Source: Ulota crispa
Lineage: Eukaryota > Streptophyta > Bryopsida > Orthotrichales > Orthotrichaceae
Assembly (NCBI GenBank): GCA_963920765.1
Contig: OY987243.1
Location: 34,533,060 to 34,597,059, forward strand
Direction: 5' to 3'
Length of the DNA stretch: 64,000 nt
Under the pieces are notes generated by a model, which saw only the letters and a list, made by a program, of their open reading frames with translations, was not told where the DNA came from and made no database searches. The translations under genes and the position numbers were made by a program. Each line of letters opens with the position of its first letter. Position 1 is the stretch's first letter. Below are positions 1 through 11,894 of this stretch, piece after piece.

Positions 1-184
1 CCCAGAAACTAGTATAATCAAATCGGCATTGATTATTTTCAGCACACAGCTACCTATAAGCAGTAGCAAGCCGGCCACAACGGTCAAAAACTAAATACTA
101 AAGAATTGAACCTTGGAACCATATACGAATTGAAACTGTTTTTTTTTTTGTTTGTTGTAGAGTTCAAGTCAGTCTATCACATAC

Positions 185-760
185 TCGGTTGAAATTCTCT
201 GTGCTGAAGTCGTCTCCCAAGAAGTTCTTCTCCATCAGATTGGCAATAGCCATTGACCCATACGTGTTCATTGAAAATATTTCGTCCAGAAGCTCGGACG
301 TGTTTTCTAGAATTTCCAGACGCAGAGATTGCGAAAGACTGGCCACCGCACTCTTGGGGTAATTGTGTGTGAAATACCAGGTGCTTATAGTAAGAAGCCC
401 CACCAGGACAGCCACGGTGATCTGCTCCAAACAAGCCATCAATTATTAAATTACAAGTATCACCACCTCTACACCTCACCTCAAGCTCCAAATTCCTCGT
501 GAAGCAGAAACTGAGTTCCTTACAAAAAACAGCTGGTAACTAAACTTCCATTAGTGAAACCAACATTGCCTGTTCTCTATCTTGTTTGAGGACGACGACG
601 AAGAGGTGTGGTTTGATTTGAGAGCTCTCACCATGATGACAACACGAGAGACAGTGAGGTTGCGACTTGGATGAGGCAATTGCTCCATTTCTGGATCCAA
701 GGGTTGATAGGACCCTTGCCTTTCCTGGGGCAGGTTCCATATTGAAGCCAGCCTGATCAT
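185..760 (-). CDS. Unidentified single-pass membrane protein, 5' exons only
   Basis: Two exons are inferred. Exon 1 (760 to 632) starts at an ATG in an AAAATG context and ends in frame at a GTGAGA donor. Exon 2 (421 to 185) follows a GCAG acceptor and ends at a GTATGT donor, so the gene continues beyond the left edge. Both junctions are phase 0, giving 122 residues. Residues 1-37 are polar. Residues 38-62 form one strong hydrophobic segment (VVIMITVAVLVGLL...). They are followed by a Tyr-Phe-Thr boundary and an amphipathic, Leu/Glu/Ser-rich helical stretch. This layout (short cytosolic tail, membrane helix, helical extracytoplasmic start) is typical of the sensor part of membrane receptors such as histidine kinases or nucleotide cyclases, but no family motif is visible. 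The exon 1 frame stays open upstream of the ATG, so the start could lie further upstream. Confidence 0.5.
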
Positions 761-875
761 TTTGTCCTCCAAGAGACAGTCTGTATCTACATATGCTAAG
801 AGATCGACCGCAACACATCCCTTAATCGTATTAACAATACTAAATTCCCCGCTGGAGGTCCCCAGAACGCCATCA

Positions 876-2399
876 CCTTCTCATGCCAACTGCCTTCAGG
901 TACCTGCATTTTTCTCTACTCTAATCCTGTCCATCACCCCTCCCTTGGCATGAGCTTTCTTTATGCAAGTCTTCTCGCCTCTTCACCACGCCTAAACAAC
1001 AACAAAAAAAGAGAAAAAAAATCAGTCAATCCTCAGAAAGCACCCACGTTGTTTCTCACGAAAGCTTAACCTAGATTTAATATCAGTTGTTTGTTATAAA
1101 GTCCCCATACCAGCAAAGAGTTACCCATGTCGGGAGTGTTATCACCGACTAGCTACAAAGAAAGTGGATTTCATTCTAATCCTTCTAAAAGCAGAATCTA
1201 GATGGAGTTGATTATCGTCAGTTACCCATAACAATTATTAAGCATAGCTTTATAATTACCGCTGCCAAGGGTATCTTCAAGGAATAGAGGGTTGCACTCT
1301 ACACCATTCCAAACTCGCATACTTGCAGTGAAAACTAAGCTGCACGTTTTGTCATTCCTACGCCAAAGATAAGGCATTTCCAAGGTCCACTATTGACCGC
1401 ACTAAATTAGTTTCCAAAATTCCCAAGCCCAACAAGGATCTCCTTTTTTTCCTGGGCTACCCAAAGTCTCACCCAATCTCCGATGCATCCCTATCCCATT
1501 CATTTCCCAAGCTTTGCCGTGCAGCAAACTCCCTGGCGCCCTGTCAGACAAATGGGAACATCTCTAGAGCTCCCTTCTCTCTTCTCCTCTGCACGTGCAA
1601 TACCGAGAACATTAAAACTAATCGCAAAACAAGTGCCTGCAACTCTAATCTTAAACTTGGTTCATATCTTTAAGAGACTTACACAAAAAATACTGGCAAA
1701 TGGTGCCCCCCATCCTTAGGTACCACTCAACTTCAGTCCAAAGTCCGAACCAACAAAACGCCAACGAAAGCCAGAAACACTGGAAACAGATGCGTGACCA
1801 AGCCTACGCAACATTCTCGTCAACCCTAGAGTTGATCGTGTTGCGAAGAAGCAATTCGCCGCGCCACTCTGGATCAAACAAAGCCAGGGAGAGCCAAGGA
1901 AAGGGCAAGCACACCTGGCGCTTACCGAAGCGTGAAGCCGGCATTCACGAGAGGAATCGTGTGGAGTGTAGCACCCGAAGGAGGCGTCGGAAGGGGCGAG
2001 CCAAGAGCATTGAAGAGCTGAGGCAACTAGAGTGGGAGGAGCGCTGGGTCTCGCTCAGGCTGTACTGTTGTGCAGCAAGGGATTGGGGATTGGAACAAAG
2101 TGCGAGAAATCAACTTTTGGGTCTGAAGGAGCAGGAAGGGAGCGGGGTGAAATCATATGGTAGTACAGTACTGTACGGGTGGACTGGCATGGCACGGCAG
2201 GGCGGAGCAGAAGGGCGAGTGCCTGCACTAACTTACTTCGTCTGCTTCCGCTTCGTCTTCTTCAAAGCTTACCAGTAAGTTACTGCAAAGCTTACTGTTA
2301 CGCTACAATACAATACCCATCGGGGGTGAAGTTCACGTTACTGGAGAGAGGAGAGTGAGGGAGTGAGGGGAGGGAGTGAGGAGTGGTGTTGGTGTGCTT
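876..2399. other. Upstream region of the left-edge gene, no clear gene
   Basis: The region contains ordinary single-copy-looking sequence that becomes more GC-rich towards 2400. A GTAAGT donor on the minus strand at 2236-2231 follows a GA-rich stretch and could end a 5'-UTR exon of the left-edge gene. A 192-codon plus-strand open frame (1700-2278) is rich in Arg and Lys, shows no motif, and is probably chance. Confidence 0.3.
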
Positions 2400-2840
2400 G
2401 TGACGAGTGACGACTGACAACGCCTTCAACAACGAATCACTTAAAGCTGGCTGGTGCACCCCATTGCACGGCCCCAGCCCCTGTGCTCTGGGCCCCTGTG
2501 GGGTCGGCTCTCCACGTGGCACCGCGCCAGACGGCGAGCTGCCCTTGCCCTTCGTCTGCGGGGGCAGAGCTCCCTCCCTGGCTCCCCCCTCGCTTCCTCG
2601 CTCCGTCCATCGCCCTCCCGCTCCGTCCGAGGCTGCGTCGCTGGCTCGCCGGCGTGACGACGCTGGTGAGCCTTGACGTCTGCGGGGCAGCCGTGCGGCC
2701 GCCGTGGAGTGGCGACTGGCGAGGCCCGGCGCCAGGAGTGATGAAAATCTGCGCTGACGCGCGGAGATCTCCTTTTCCAGAAGCTTTAATTTCTTCCCTC
2801 TCACAAACCCTAATTTGCTCGCAGCTTACGGTACAAGCAC
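2400..2840. promoter_or_regulatory. GC-rich, CpG-dense island, possible promoter
   Basis: This block is strikingly richer in G, C and CpG than the flanking DNA. Overlapping open frames on both strands here are a by-product of the low stop-codon density. An AAACCCTAA telobox-like motif, often found near plant transcription starts, lies at about 2806-2814 just before a TTTGCTCGCAG acceptor-like sequence. It may be the promoter of the left-edge gene, or of a plus-strand transcript disrupted by the MITE at 2845. Confidence 0.35.
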
Positions 2841-2844
2841 CACG

Positions 2845-3156
2845 TAAGGTATGTACATCCATAAGCGTCAAACTAAGGGTTTTGAACATGGTGAGTATCA
2901 AGAAACAGCTAGCATAGCAAATTATAGGATCCTATTAGGAACAAAAAATAATAATGAGTTTGCATTTTGGATAATGTGAGAATAAGTTTTGAATTTTTAA
3001 AAAGCAAATTGCCATTGCACCCATAACCAACACTAAGGTTTCATGTTTACATGTTGTATATCCTTGTAATTACATTCATTCATTTCCACAAATTTTTTCA
3101 AGATTTCAGAGGTGACGATTATGGGGACACTAACGCTTATGGGTGTTCCTACCTTA
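2845..3156 (+). mobile_element. MITE with AGGTAGG-type ends, copy 1
   Basis: The 312-bp element begins TAAGGTATGTACATCCATAA and ends with the matching inverted sequence (CTTATGGGTGTTCCTACCTTA). A second copy in the opposite orientation lies at 4932-5248. A TA (or TAA/TTA) target duplication is possible. It has no coding capacity. The superfamily is uncertain. Confidence 0.6.
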
Positions 3157-3164
3157 ATTGTCAC

Positions 3165-3399
3165 TTAGCCCCCTAAACGTCTGAGCATGCCGCTCCGACC
3201 AGCACAATACAGGGTATTTTTCTTGTTTTTGGAATGGATCCACACCTCTATTACATTTGAGACCAACAAAGAAGTTGGAGAATAGATCAATGCGGTTCTA
3301 GTGAGCTACTTGAGATCCCAAATTAAAATTTCTTATTGGTAACTATTGACAATTATACGTTAGCATATATACTATGCCATATAGGCGTTTAAGGGTTAA
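3165..3399. mobile_element. TTAA-type MITE, 230-bp subfamily, copy 1
   Basis: The left end is TTAGCCCCCTAAACGTC and the right end is GGCGTTTAAGGGTTAA. The interior matches the clean copy at 56367-56599, sharing the segments GGAATGGATCCACACC and GAGCTACTTGAGATCCCAAA. It is non-coding. The TTAA plus CCC terminus suggests piggyBac-type mobilisation. Confidence 0.65.
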
Positions 3400-3629
3400 A
3401 CGATCAAACAACCATAGGACATAGTATGGACACTCATGTATAACTAGCATTTGCTACCAACAAAAAGTTTTAATCTAGGATCTTAACTACCTCACTAGAA
3501 TAGCATTGATCAATATTCTAACTTCTTTGTTAATCTCAAATGTAGTAAAGGTGTGGATGCATTCCAATACAAGAAAATTACATTGTATTGTACTACTTAC
3601 TGCGGATTGCTTAGACGTTTAAGGATTAA
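3396..3629. mobile_element. TTAA-type MITE, 230-bp subfamily, inverted copy abutting copy 1
   Basis: It shares the TTAA at 3396-3399 with the preceding copy and ends GACGTTTAAGGATTAA. The interior is the reverse complement of the 3165 copy. The left terminal CCC is eroded. Confidence 0.55.
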
Positions 3630-4267
3630 CCATTGAATGACCATAGGGCATAGTATATATGATTCCATATAACTAACATTTGTTACAAGTAAGAAGTTTT
3701 AATTTGGGATCTCAAGTAACCCACTAAGGCAATATGCTTGAAAAGCGACCTTTGTCACATAATGAGCCCCATAGGTAGCACAAGAATGGATATGAGGTGG
3801 TTTTTGAATGGACTCTCCTCAGTCCTTAAAAGAAAATGTGTCTTTTATTGCAAGAGCCAATCACACTCTTTGATTTCACCTCATCTCTATATATGTTGTA
3901 AGGGGATGGTTAATGGGAGACCTAGAGTCACAAATAGGTGCCTACTATAGAAAACTCTGAAAATTCATCAACAATTCAATAATGCTTCAAAAAAATACAA
4001 AAAAAATTGTGTTACATTTAACATCCAGACCATTTCTCTTTATCTAAAAATTAGTCAAAATTCTTCATGTCTTGAAAAGGTCATAAAGAAGCAAGCTAGC
4101 CCTTAAATTGTTGTTTTTTGAGCAGACTACCTCAGAACCACTTTGATCTATTCTCCAACTTCTTTGTTGATCTTAAATGTAGTAAAGGTGTGAATCTATT
4201 CCAAATACAAGAAAAATACCTTGTATTGTATTAGTCGCAGCGACACTCTCAAACATTTGGGGGTTAA
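3626..4267. mobile_element. Degraded TTAA-type MITE fragments
   Basis: From 3626 a third inverted copy runs to about 3745 and then breaks off. Unrelated sequence follows to about 4120. The tail of another copy (about 4125-4267) ends CATTTGGGGGTTAA. Confidence 0.45.
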
Positions 4268-4270
4268 CCT

Positions 4271-4504
4271 TTAACCCTTGAACATCCCTAGGGCATTGTA
4301 GATACGCTACCATATAATTGGCATTTAATATCATTAAAAAGTTGTAATCAAGGATCTCAAAAAGCTCCCTAGGATTGCATTGATCTACACTTCAACTTCT
4401 TTATTGATCTCAAATGCAGTAAAGGTGTGGATCCATTCCAAATACAAGAAAAACATCTTGTATTGTATTGGTCATAGCAGCACGCTTAGACACTTAAGGG
4501 TTAA
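4271..4504. mobile_element. TTAA-type MITE, 230-bp subfamily
   Basis: It starts TTAACCCTTGAACATCCC and ends GACACTTAAGGGTTAA. The interior is homologous to the neighbouring copies, in the inverted orientation. Confidence 0.6.
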
Positions 4505-4830
4505 ATGTCTAAAAGACTCTTTGCTATAGTACAATATGAGGTGTTCTTCTTGTATTTAGAATGGATCCACACCTTTACTACATTTGAGATCAACAAAAAA
4601 GTTGAAATATAAATCAATATAGTCCTAGTGATCTATTTGAGAACCCAATTTAAATGTTTTTGTTGGTAGCAAATGCCAATTATATGTCATTGTATCTACT
4701 ATATCCGTGGGATGTGCAAGGATTGATGCAATTAATGAACCCTAGAACAACAAAAATGCCTCCACAAAAATATGGCCAAGTTTTGACAAAACTTCTATCA
4801 AAATTTGATGTTTTTGAATTGCAAAGGAGT
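4501..4830. mobile_element. TTAA-type MITE copy lacking its right end
   Basis: It begins at the TTAA shared with the previous copy and is recognisable to about 4720 (GGAATGGATCCACACC and TGGTAGCAAATGCCAATTAT segments). It then merges into unidentified sequence. Confidence 0.4.
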
Positions 4831-4931
4831 ATGCTTTAAGTCAAGGGAGAGGTTACTACTTGAGAAGGTTTGAGTAGATTATTTGCTCACAAAACAAGTC
4901 AATGCTACAGATATAGAGCAGGTGATTGTTC

Positions 4932-5248
4932 TAAGGTAGGAACACCCATAAGCGTCAGTGTCCCCATGACCGTCACCTCTGAAATCTTGGAAAATCTGTG
5001 GAAGTGAATAGATGTAATGACAAGAATGTATAATATGTGAACATGAAATCTTAAAAGTGGTTATGGGTACAATGGCAATTTGCTCTTTAAAAATTCACAA
5101 CTTATTCTCATAGTATCAAAATAATACATTTGAAAGTGCAAACTTTTTTTTTTGTATTTCCAATAGGATCCTATAATTTGCTAGTTGTTTTATTAATAGT
5201 CATCCTGTTCAAACCCTTAGTTTGACGTTTATGGGTGCTCCTACCTTA
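4932..5248 (-). mobile_element. MITE with AGGTAGG-type ends, copy 2
   Basis: It starts TAAGGTAGGAACACCCATAA and ends GGGTGCTCCTACCTTA. It is homologous over its full length, in inverted orientation, to 2845-3156. The two copies bracket the TTAA-element cluster. Confidence 0.6.
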
Positions 5249-6083
5249 ATTGGTATAAAAAGTTCTGAGTGCACTAATGTGAAATTTGAGATTTTAGCAC
5301 AAGAAAAAATAGTGACTGAAGCTAATGAAGCTAATTACTTACAGTAATCACATTCGCGAATCATTGGGATTGTGTCATTTTGCAAAACCCCATTTTTTAA
5401 TAGGTTTTTGTGAAATTCTTTTGTAAAGTCACGGCAGTATTGAACAGTAGTAAAAAAAGTATTTTGTTCACTGACGTGGAGAAACGCTCTATCCTTCTTC
5501 ACGTGTTCATTGCAAATTCAACTTTTCGCAAACGCATGGTTTTCTACCTCTAGTCTTTTGATGAAAGGGAGTATCTCAATTTGTTGAACAATTAAATGCT
5601 TCCTAATATTTGTGTAGAATGGATTTTTCAAATTCTTCTTCATATGCATATTGTCCTTTCATAAAGCAAGAATTTTATGTATCTAAACTAGCTACTTCAA
5701 CTTATAAACAACCCTCCGAATACGACTTCAATCACAAGTAATACATTTTCTTTAATTACCATGGTTTTAGTCTTGAATTTGATATTTACTACAAAAACAA
5801 TACTATGAAAATCACTCATGTTCAAAATTAAAATTACTTTCAGAAAGCATCATTAGAAAGAATTCTAAAAATCCAATTTTGCATTATGTTAATAATTATT
5901 GGTTCGTTCAATAATATATTCAGTCATATGGACATGGTTGATGGATTTACATCTAATAACTTTTGTTGAAATTAGTTACTAAAAATTTGTTGATGTACAC
6001 ATCATTAAAAATCTCTTAGTAGATGTACCTTATGAAAAGTTTTCACGTTTTTTAAAGAATTGGGCTACTTCAACTTTTAGGAG
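5249..6083. other. AT-rich intergenic DNA, nothing recognised
   Basis: It has no open frame of note, no clear repeat ends and no RNA gene seen. Confidence 0.4.
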
Positions 6084-6684
6084 TTAACCCCTAAAGGCCC
6101 AAGGGCCCTTTTGGGGGACAAATGGAATTTCGGTTCAGAACCTATGACTAAACTACTATGTGTGATTTTTTGAAACTTTTATTGGAGGTGAGGAAATCAA
6201 AAATCTACATGGGAATGTAATTTTTTTTTTCATTCCAACATTTATTGAAGAAGTTAAAAATGAATGATTGAAAAACAGGGGACTTTGGGCAACCCAAAAA
6301 CTTCTTTAAAAATTACATTTTTTTGAAATCACACCTACCCACAAACTAAAACTTCTCATAACTTTCATCTCATCTATCAAAATTGAATGATTCAAAGCTC
6401 CCCATGTCTATGTAAGTCTAAAGAACCTATTTCAGATTTTTATTTGAAAAAATGTAATTTTTAAAGAAGTTTTTGGGTTGCCCGAAGTCCCTTGTTTTTC
6501 AATTATTCATTTTTAACTTCTTCAATAAATGTTGGAATGAAAAAAAAATTACATTCCCATGTAGATTTTTGATTTCCTCACCTTCAATAAAAGTTTCAAA
6601 AAATCACACAAAGTAGTTTAGCCATAGGTACATGCCCAAAATTCTATTTGTCCCTTGAAGGGACAATGGGCCTTTAAGGGTAAA
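6084..6684. mobile_element. Foldback TTAA-type element
   Basis: It starts TTAACCCCTAAAGGCCC and ends GGGCCTTTAAGGGTAAA. The whole 600 bp is a large palindrome. The left arm (6084-6330) and right arm (6440-6684) carry the same sequence in opposite directions, including a (T)n/(A)n block, a CATTCCAACATTTATTGAAG segment and TTTTTGGGTTGCCC. The arm sequence is the terminal 250-300 bp of the 930-bp family found at 8877-9802 and 12011-12961. Confidence 0.7.
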
Positions 6685-7160
6685 CCCTCTGAATGCAAGT
6701 TGGTTCTACTTGCTGTCATTTATCTTCTTTAGAAAAAAAAATTCACCCAACTTGGAACTCTCAAGAAAATAGTGATAGCCATTGTTGAATACAAAAGATA
6801 CTTCCTATCTTGAAATTCTGATGGTATTTTATAGATTTATACTATGTACAATTACGGAAAAAAATCAACCATAGATCTAAGTGCGTTTCTTTTGTATTTA
6901 TTTTGCGAATATTGAGAATTTTGATACTTTAAATATGAGTAATGAAACTCTAAGAAATCAAACCATATTTTGTTGATAAATTCGTCGTCTTAGCCAATGT
7001 CGTTTTAAGTTTTGATTATTAAAATTTAAAATATGCTTATTAGAATCCTTTTGAATGAAATGATTCAAAATGAACTTAGCAAAGGTTTAAGAACAATTTC
7101 TTTTCTGAAAGCTGTGTCAAAGACATGTTCCTTAGATGGGGATTTCAAAGAAAACTAAAG

Positions 7161-7430
7161 TAACCTCATATTCAGTAAAATGGGAGTTTTTCGTCGAAAT
7201 GAGAGGTAATGTAAAGGAAAGTTGATGAAAGGTTTTGTGTCAATTCAGCTGAATTAACATAAAACTTTTCAGATTTTACTTAAAATTAGAAAGTTTTATT
7301 GCAATTTAGGTTGACTTGACCTAAATTGCAATAAAACCTTTCTAAACCAACCTGAAATTAAAAAGTTTTATGTCTCCTTTGGTTATTTTGAGAGGTGCCC
7401 AATCTCCCATTTTAATGAACATGAGGTTAA
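7161..7430. mobile_element. 270-bp MITE with TAACCTCAT ends
   Basis: It starts TAACCTCATATTCAGTAAAA and ends TTTTAATGAACATGAGGTTA. The inverted ends continue for about 45 bp with mismatches (GGGAG, then GAGAGG). The centre is a near-perfect stem (7289-7346) built on CCTAAATTGCAATAAAAC. It has no coding capacity, and I see no second copy in the window. Confidence 0.55.
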
Positions 7431-8404
7431 GTCATACATCTTGAAGCATCTAAGTTTTGTTTGAAAACCTAAGGCATCTCACGGATAAAGAAGAACATGG
7501 AATTGTTGAACAAAAAAAAAATTGATTCTCATCAAATAGATGAATAGTCTTGAAGTTCTACTCAAAGTTAGAGAAATATTTGATTCCAAAATACATTTGC
7601 ATGAAGAATCAATAATTATAGGCAATTATCTAAGAACAAAATGCATCAGAAATTGAATTGAACACAAAAAACGCACAAAATGCTAGATTTACTTAGCAAC
7701 ACACAAATAGTAGCTTCTCTAGATGTGCCTATTTGCAAACCTCGACTCCTTGAATTTCCACTTTGATGGCAATTAATGAATTTTTGAAACTTCTTAGCAA
7801 AAATATTGCAAAAATTGCAAAAACATTAACTAAATTTAAGTCTCTTCTTTTTTAAGGAAGGATTCTACGTGGAGTATTTTGTTTTGTCTTTTTGCAAAAT
7901 TAGTTGCTTGCACCTTTTCGTGTTACATTGTCTTGTTTCAAATGTGTTCAGAATATATGGTGCAATAGTTGATGCTAACAAATCGTGACTTGAGCTTTGA
8001 GCGACCATACTTTTTTTCATATTGCTTTAAAGATTTTTCAAAAATTAAATTGAATATTGTCAACAACTGTTTGCATGAACTCCAAAAACATATTATTATT
8101 ATTGTTTAATAACAAGTCTATTTTCTTTGCCATCTTCAGTTTCTTGGTTACTTCTTAAAACTGTTCACAATCAAGTATTGTCACATGAAAATCCAAATAT
8201 GAATAATGTTGTTTTCTTATCAAACTTGAGACGTACATTTATGATAAAAATATCCGTTAGATTGTTAAAGCTTGTTCGATCTACAGATTTGGATAGGACA
8301 TGTAAAATGTGAATAAGTTACATGTACATGTACTTATATGTACATACTTACACAAATACATGTATACCTATGCAGATATATATATATGTGTGTATGTGTA
8401 TGTG

Positions 8405-8408
<4 letters not shown>

Positions 8409-8488
<80 letters not shown>
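8409..8488. repeat. (TA)n microsatellite with TATG/TGTA flanks
   Basis: About 40 TA units are flanked by GTGTATG and GTATGTATGCATG variants (8380-8545). Tyr-Ile open frames on both strands are products of the repeat. Confidence 0.95.
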
Positions 8489-8490
<2 letters not shown>

Positions 8491-8545
8491 TGTGTGTGTA
8501 TGTATGTATGTATGCATGCATGTATGTATATGTATGTATGTATAG

Positions 8546-8876
8546 GAAACTGCTAAAGCCACATCAAAAATTGTCAAAGTCACGCCCCAAGGTGTGCTTT
8601 GAGCATGAAATTTGAGAATTCAATGCTATTTTTTTTATTTAAATTAAAAATCATGTCTCAACTGTATTATCCTAGGGTTATAATCACAAAGTTTGGACGT
8701 GCTTGAATTTGCAATTGAAAATGTAGTATTTTACACTAAGCAAAAATATATTAGAAAACAAGCAATGGTGCAATAAAGGTTTAATAAAAAAAATGTGTTT
8801 GTTCTTCTATCTTTCTAGGAGATGCTAATGCCATGATTAGAGGAATGATGGATCATGTAGATGAAGAATTTTTGCA
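8546..8876. mobile_element. Diverged TA-type MITE (family of 38590), truncated
   Basis: It shares the order AAACTGCTAAAGCCAC, TTTGAGCATGAAATTTGAG, GGTGCAATAA and GGAGATGCTAATGCC...GGATCATGTAGAT with the element at 38590-38975. The right end is missing where the next element starts. Confidence 0.45.
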
Positions 8877-9802
8877 GGGGACCAAGCCCTTTATTTTGTC
8901 AAAATCACTGAAAACTGCCACTTCTAGGGGACAAGTATGAAGGTAGGTCCTTTTTTAATTTTCGGGAAATCCAATTGTAGGATCTTGCCTTAGACTAGAA
9001 GAGGTACTTGTGGGAAAAAAATGAGCTCATTCTAGATGGAGAGGAGGGAAATATTAACATCTGAAGTGAAAAAAAAGAGTTTTTTTCTGTGCCGTCCAAA
9101 AATTTAGAAGCCTTTAACCACTCTTACATGAAAAAAATTGCTTTACCCAAAGTTGAGGTTTATTTTTCCATGTAGAAGACCAAGTTAGGCATGTGTGGGA
9201 GAATTTTCAAATCGATTGGAACTATACAACACATGGGAAAAAAATAGTAAGTAAGAAGAAGTAGAGAATGAGTCAAATCACTAAGTTGTTAAGAATTTAA
9301 TTATTGAAGTGAAAATGAAAATCCCAATGGTGATAATGTTGTAATAAACAATCTACTTCCTTAGATTTAGTTTTTTTTCCAAAACATTGAAAACAATGGA
9401 AATTAAAAGACTTCAAAGTTTTTTTTAGAGTAGAGGATCCGTAACTACCCACAAATTAAAACATCTCATGACTTTCACCTCATGGATTGAAATGGAATGA
9501 TTCACAACTTCCCACATATAAAAAAATTTAAAGAACCAATTTTAGATTTTTATTTTCAAAAAATAGAAAATTTAAAGAAAATTTTGAGCTGCCTAGATTG
9601 CCCTCCTATCCTTGGGCACTAGAAATTCTTGCATAACTTCTTTGTCAAATGTCAAAATGAGGAAAAACTTAGATGCCCACATAGATCTTTGAATTCCCTC
9701 TTTCACAAAAGTTTCAAAAAACTACACAAAGTAGTTTGGCCATAAGTACATGCCCAAAATTCCAATTGTCCTCCAAAGGGACAACGATCCTTTAGGGGTT
9801 AA
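8877..9802 (-). mobile_element. TTAA-type element, 930-bp subfamily, copy L
   Basis: The right end is GATCCTTTAGGGGTTAA at 9786-9802. The left end is eroded (AGGGGACCAAGCCC). It is homologous, in reverse orientation, to 12011-12961 over its length, including TCCATGTAGAAGACCAAG, TCTAGATGGAGAGG and CATGCCCAAAATTCCAATTG. It has no coding capacity. Confidence 0.6.
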
Positions 9803-9841
9803 ACCCTCAGATTGCATGCTCCCAAGGATATCACTTAACTA

Positions 9842-9904
9842 TTCCCTATATACATACACATTTATATGCATGCATGCATATACATTTATATATATTTATA
9901 TTTA

Positions 9905-9947
<43 letters not shown>
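9842..9947. repeat. TATA/CATA microsatellite
   Basis: A variable CATA/TATTTA tract passes into about 19 TA units (9909-9946). Confidence 0.9.
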
Positions 9948-9951
<4 letters not shown>

Positions 9952-11890
9952 CCATTAATTTGTAAATTTCAAGAATTTTCTCCACTAACAAACACATGAT
10001 CAATCATTACATAATTTCTTAAATACTTGAATTGTCTCCAGTAATTTTTGCAATATTGAAAATAAGCAAGTTTTTTACCATTTCTTGACAACGACTCTAT
10101 GTTTGGTGACATCTAAAAGCAACAATCACTAGCCTATTAAATAGATTATACTTGTATTTTGATATTCATAAGCACGTTAGCAACAAAGGAGACCATATTC
10201 AAAAAATAGGATTTTTTTTGGAATTGTTTCTTTTCAAGTATAAATATCAATCATTAGTTGACTTCAATGTTTGGCAAGGCATGTTTGAAAAAATTGTGAA
10301 TGTTAATTCGTTGATGACTTGGATGTTTTGATGCAAAGAACATAATCTTAAACCAGTTAGCATGTGAATTGTTCATGTTCCTTTTAGCTCAAAGGCAAGC
10401 TTTCACACGTTATTTCCTTGTGAAGCAATTCAAAACAAGGGCAATTACCCATTGAGATGACAATAATGTACATTATCTAATAATTTATAATAGTAATAAT
10501 GGTTTCCATGCAATTTTGCTTGCAATGATTAATTGAATTGAAATTGAATGTTAAAATCAAGGATGTTGCATATTATAGCTGTAATCACAGATACACTTAG
10601 GAATTATAAATGCATAATTCTACTTCAAATTGCACTATTGCAATAAGTGTAAATCTAGGTATACATACATAACTATGGGCAAAATCAAATTGTCTTAATG
10701 ATTAATACTGTATGGAGAATCTATCCATTGACAAAAACAAAAAAAATCTGAAACTCTTTAGATTGTCTTTTTAGTTGTTACAAAAAATCTTTAATATAAA
10801 CCCTTTTTTTCTTTTTCTTTCTCTCTTCCATCTAATTTGGATCAACTAATTGTAGTCAACATAAATGTTGGGCCATCTCTTTTTAGCCCAAATTTGTAAA
10901 GTGGCAACAGTATTGCAAAAAAAGAAGAGTTGACATATATTATTAAGAACCATATGCAAGTTTTGAACTACAACAATAAAACCATTTTGTCCTTGTAGAT
11001 CACATCATCAAGCACAAAAAACTCTTCTTTCTAATTAGCGTTTGTTAAAAGATGGCATTTAACCTCAAGACTTGCATTGATTGTTATTATCATCCATAAA
11101 CTACAGCAAAACTAGATTTGATGTATACCTACTTGTTAGAATGCACTAGATTTTTCTAGTAAATGCCCAAACATCTTTTTTTAGGTTATTAAGTAGTTTA
11201 TTTTATAAAAGTCCAATTATGGAACATTCAACATTAAGGCCTATCATGGCCACTCTTCATATTTGGCTCTCTATGAACACACTTGAGATTTAGAGATGTG
11301 CACAATTGATAAGTGGTAGCAAAAGAAACCATTTAATGAATACTAAGCCTTGGTTCCTATCATTCTCAAGTAACAATGAACGCCCACCATTTTCACAATA
11401 ATAACAAAAAAATTATTGATAACTACAATTGTCCCTAATACTAAGTGAACAAAAAAAATTATCTTTGATTTTGAAAAGTGAAATTGAATCTTTCAAAAAA
11501 ACAAATGCTTTAAAGATTCCAATATTTTTTTGAATTTGCAAAAAACCCAAAGAATTTGCTACTATTTTCAAAAAGATAATCATCAAATTACATGATTATA
11601 AGTGAAAAAATATTATAGTTGTGGATAAGCCTACAATCAAGATTCAAGATTAATTTAAAACTAACACCCTATTTTTTACTAATTTAGAAAAGTATATTGT
11701 GGCAAAGCTGAAGGGTATTTGAACACCATAGTCAAGTCATCAATTATGTTATGGCATAATCTAGAAGTTCTTCAGTAGTAATATTTGAGATCATCATAAC
11801 TACTAGTCATAGTAAGTTTATTCTTTAGTTCAAAAGTACATGAAAACAAAATAGTAATACTCTTGAGGATGCATATTCAAAAGCAAAAAT
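9948..11890. other. AT-rich intergenic DNA, nothing recognised
   Basis: No long open frame, RNA gene or repeat terminus was recognised on either strand. Confidence 0.4.
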
Positions 11891-11894
11891 CTCA

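Noticed and set aside
1700..2278. 192-codon Arg/Lys-rich open frame on the plus strand
   Set aside because: It has no motif and no splice or start support, and it lies in GC-rising DNA where long chance frames are expected.
2298..2917. Overlapping open frames on both strands in the GC-rich island
   Set aside because: Frames in all phases overlap, which reflects low stop density. None has a recognisable domain.
8309..8583. Tyr-Ile-rich open frames on both strands
   Set aside because: They are translations of the TA microsatellite and its flanks.
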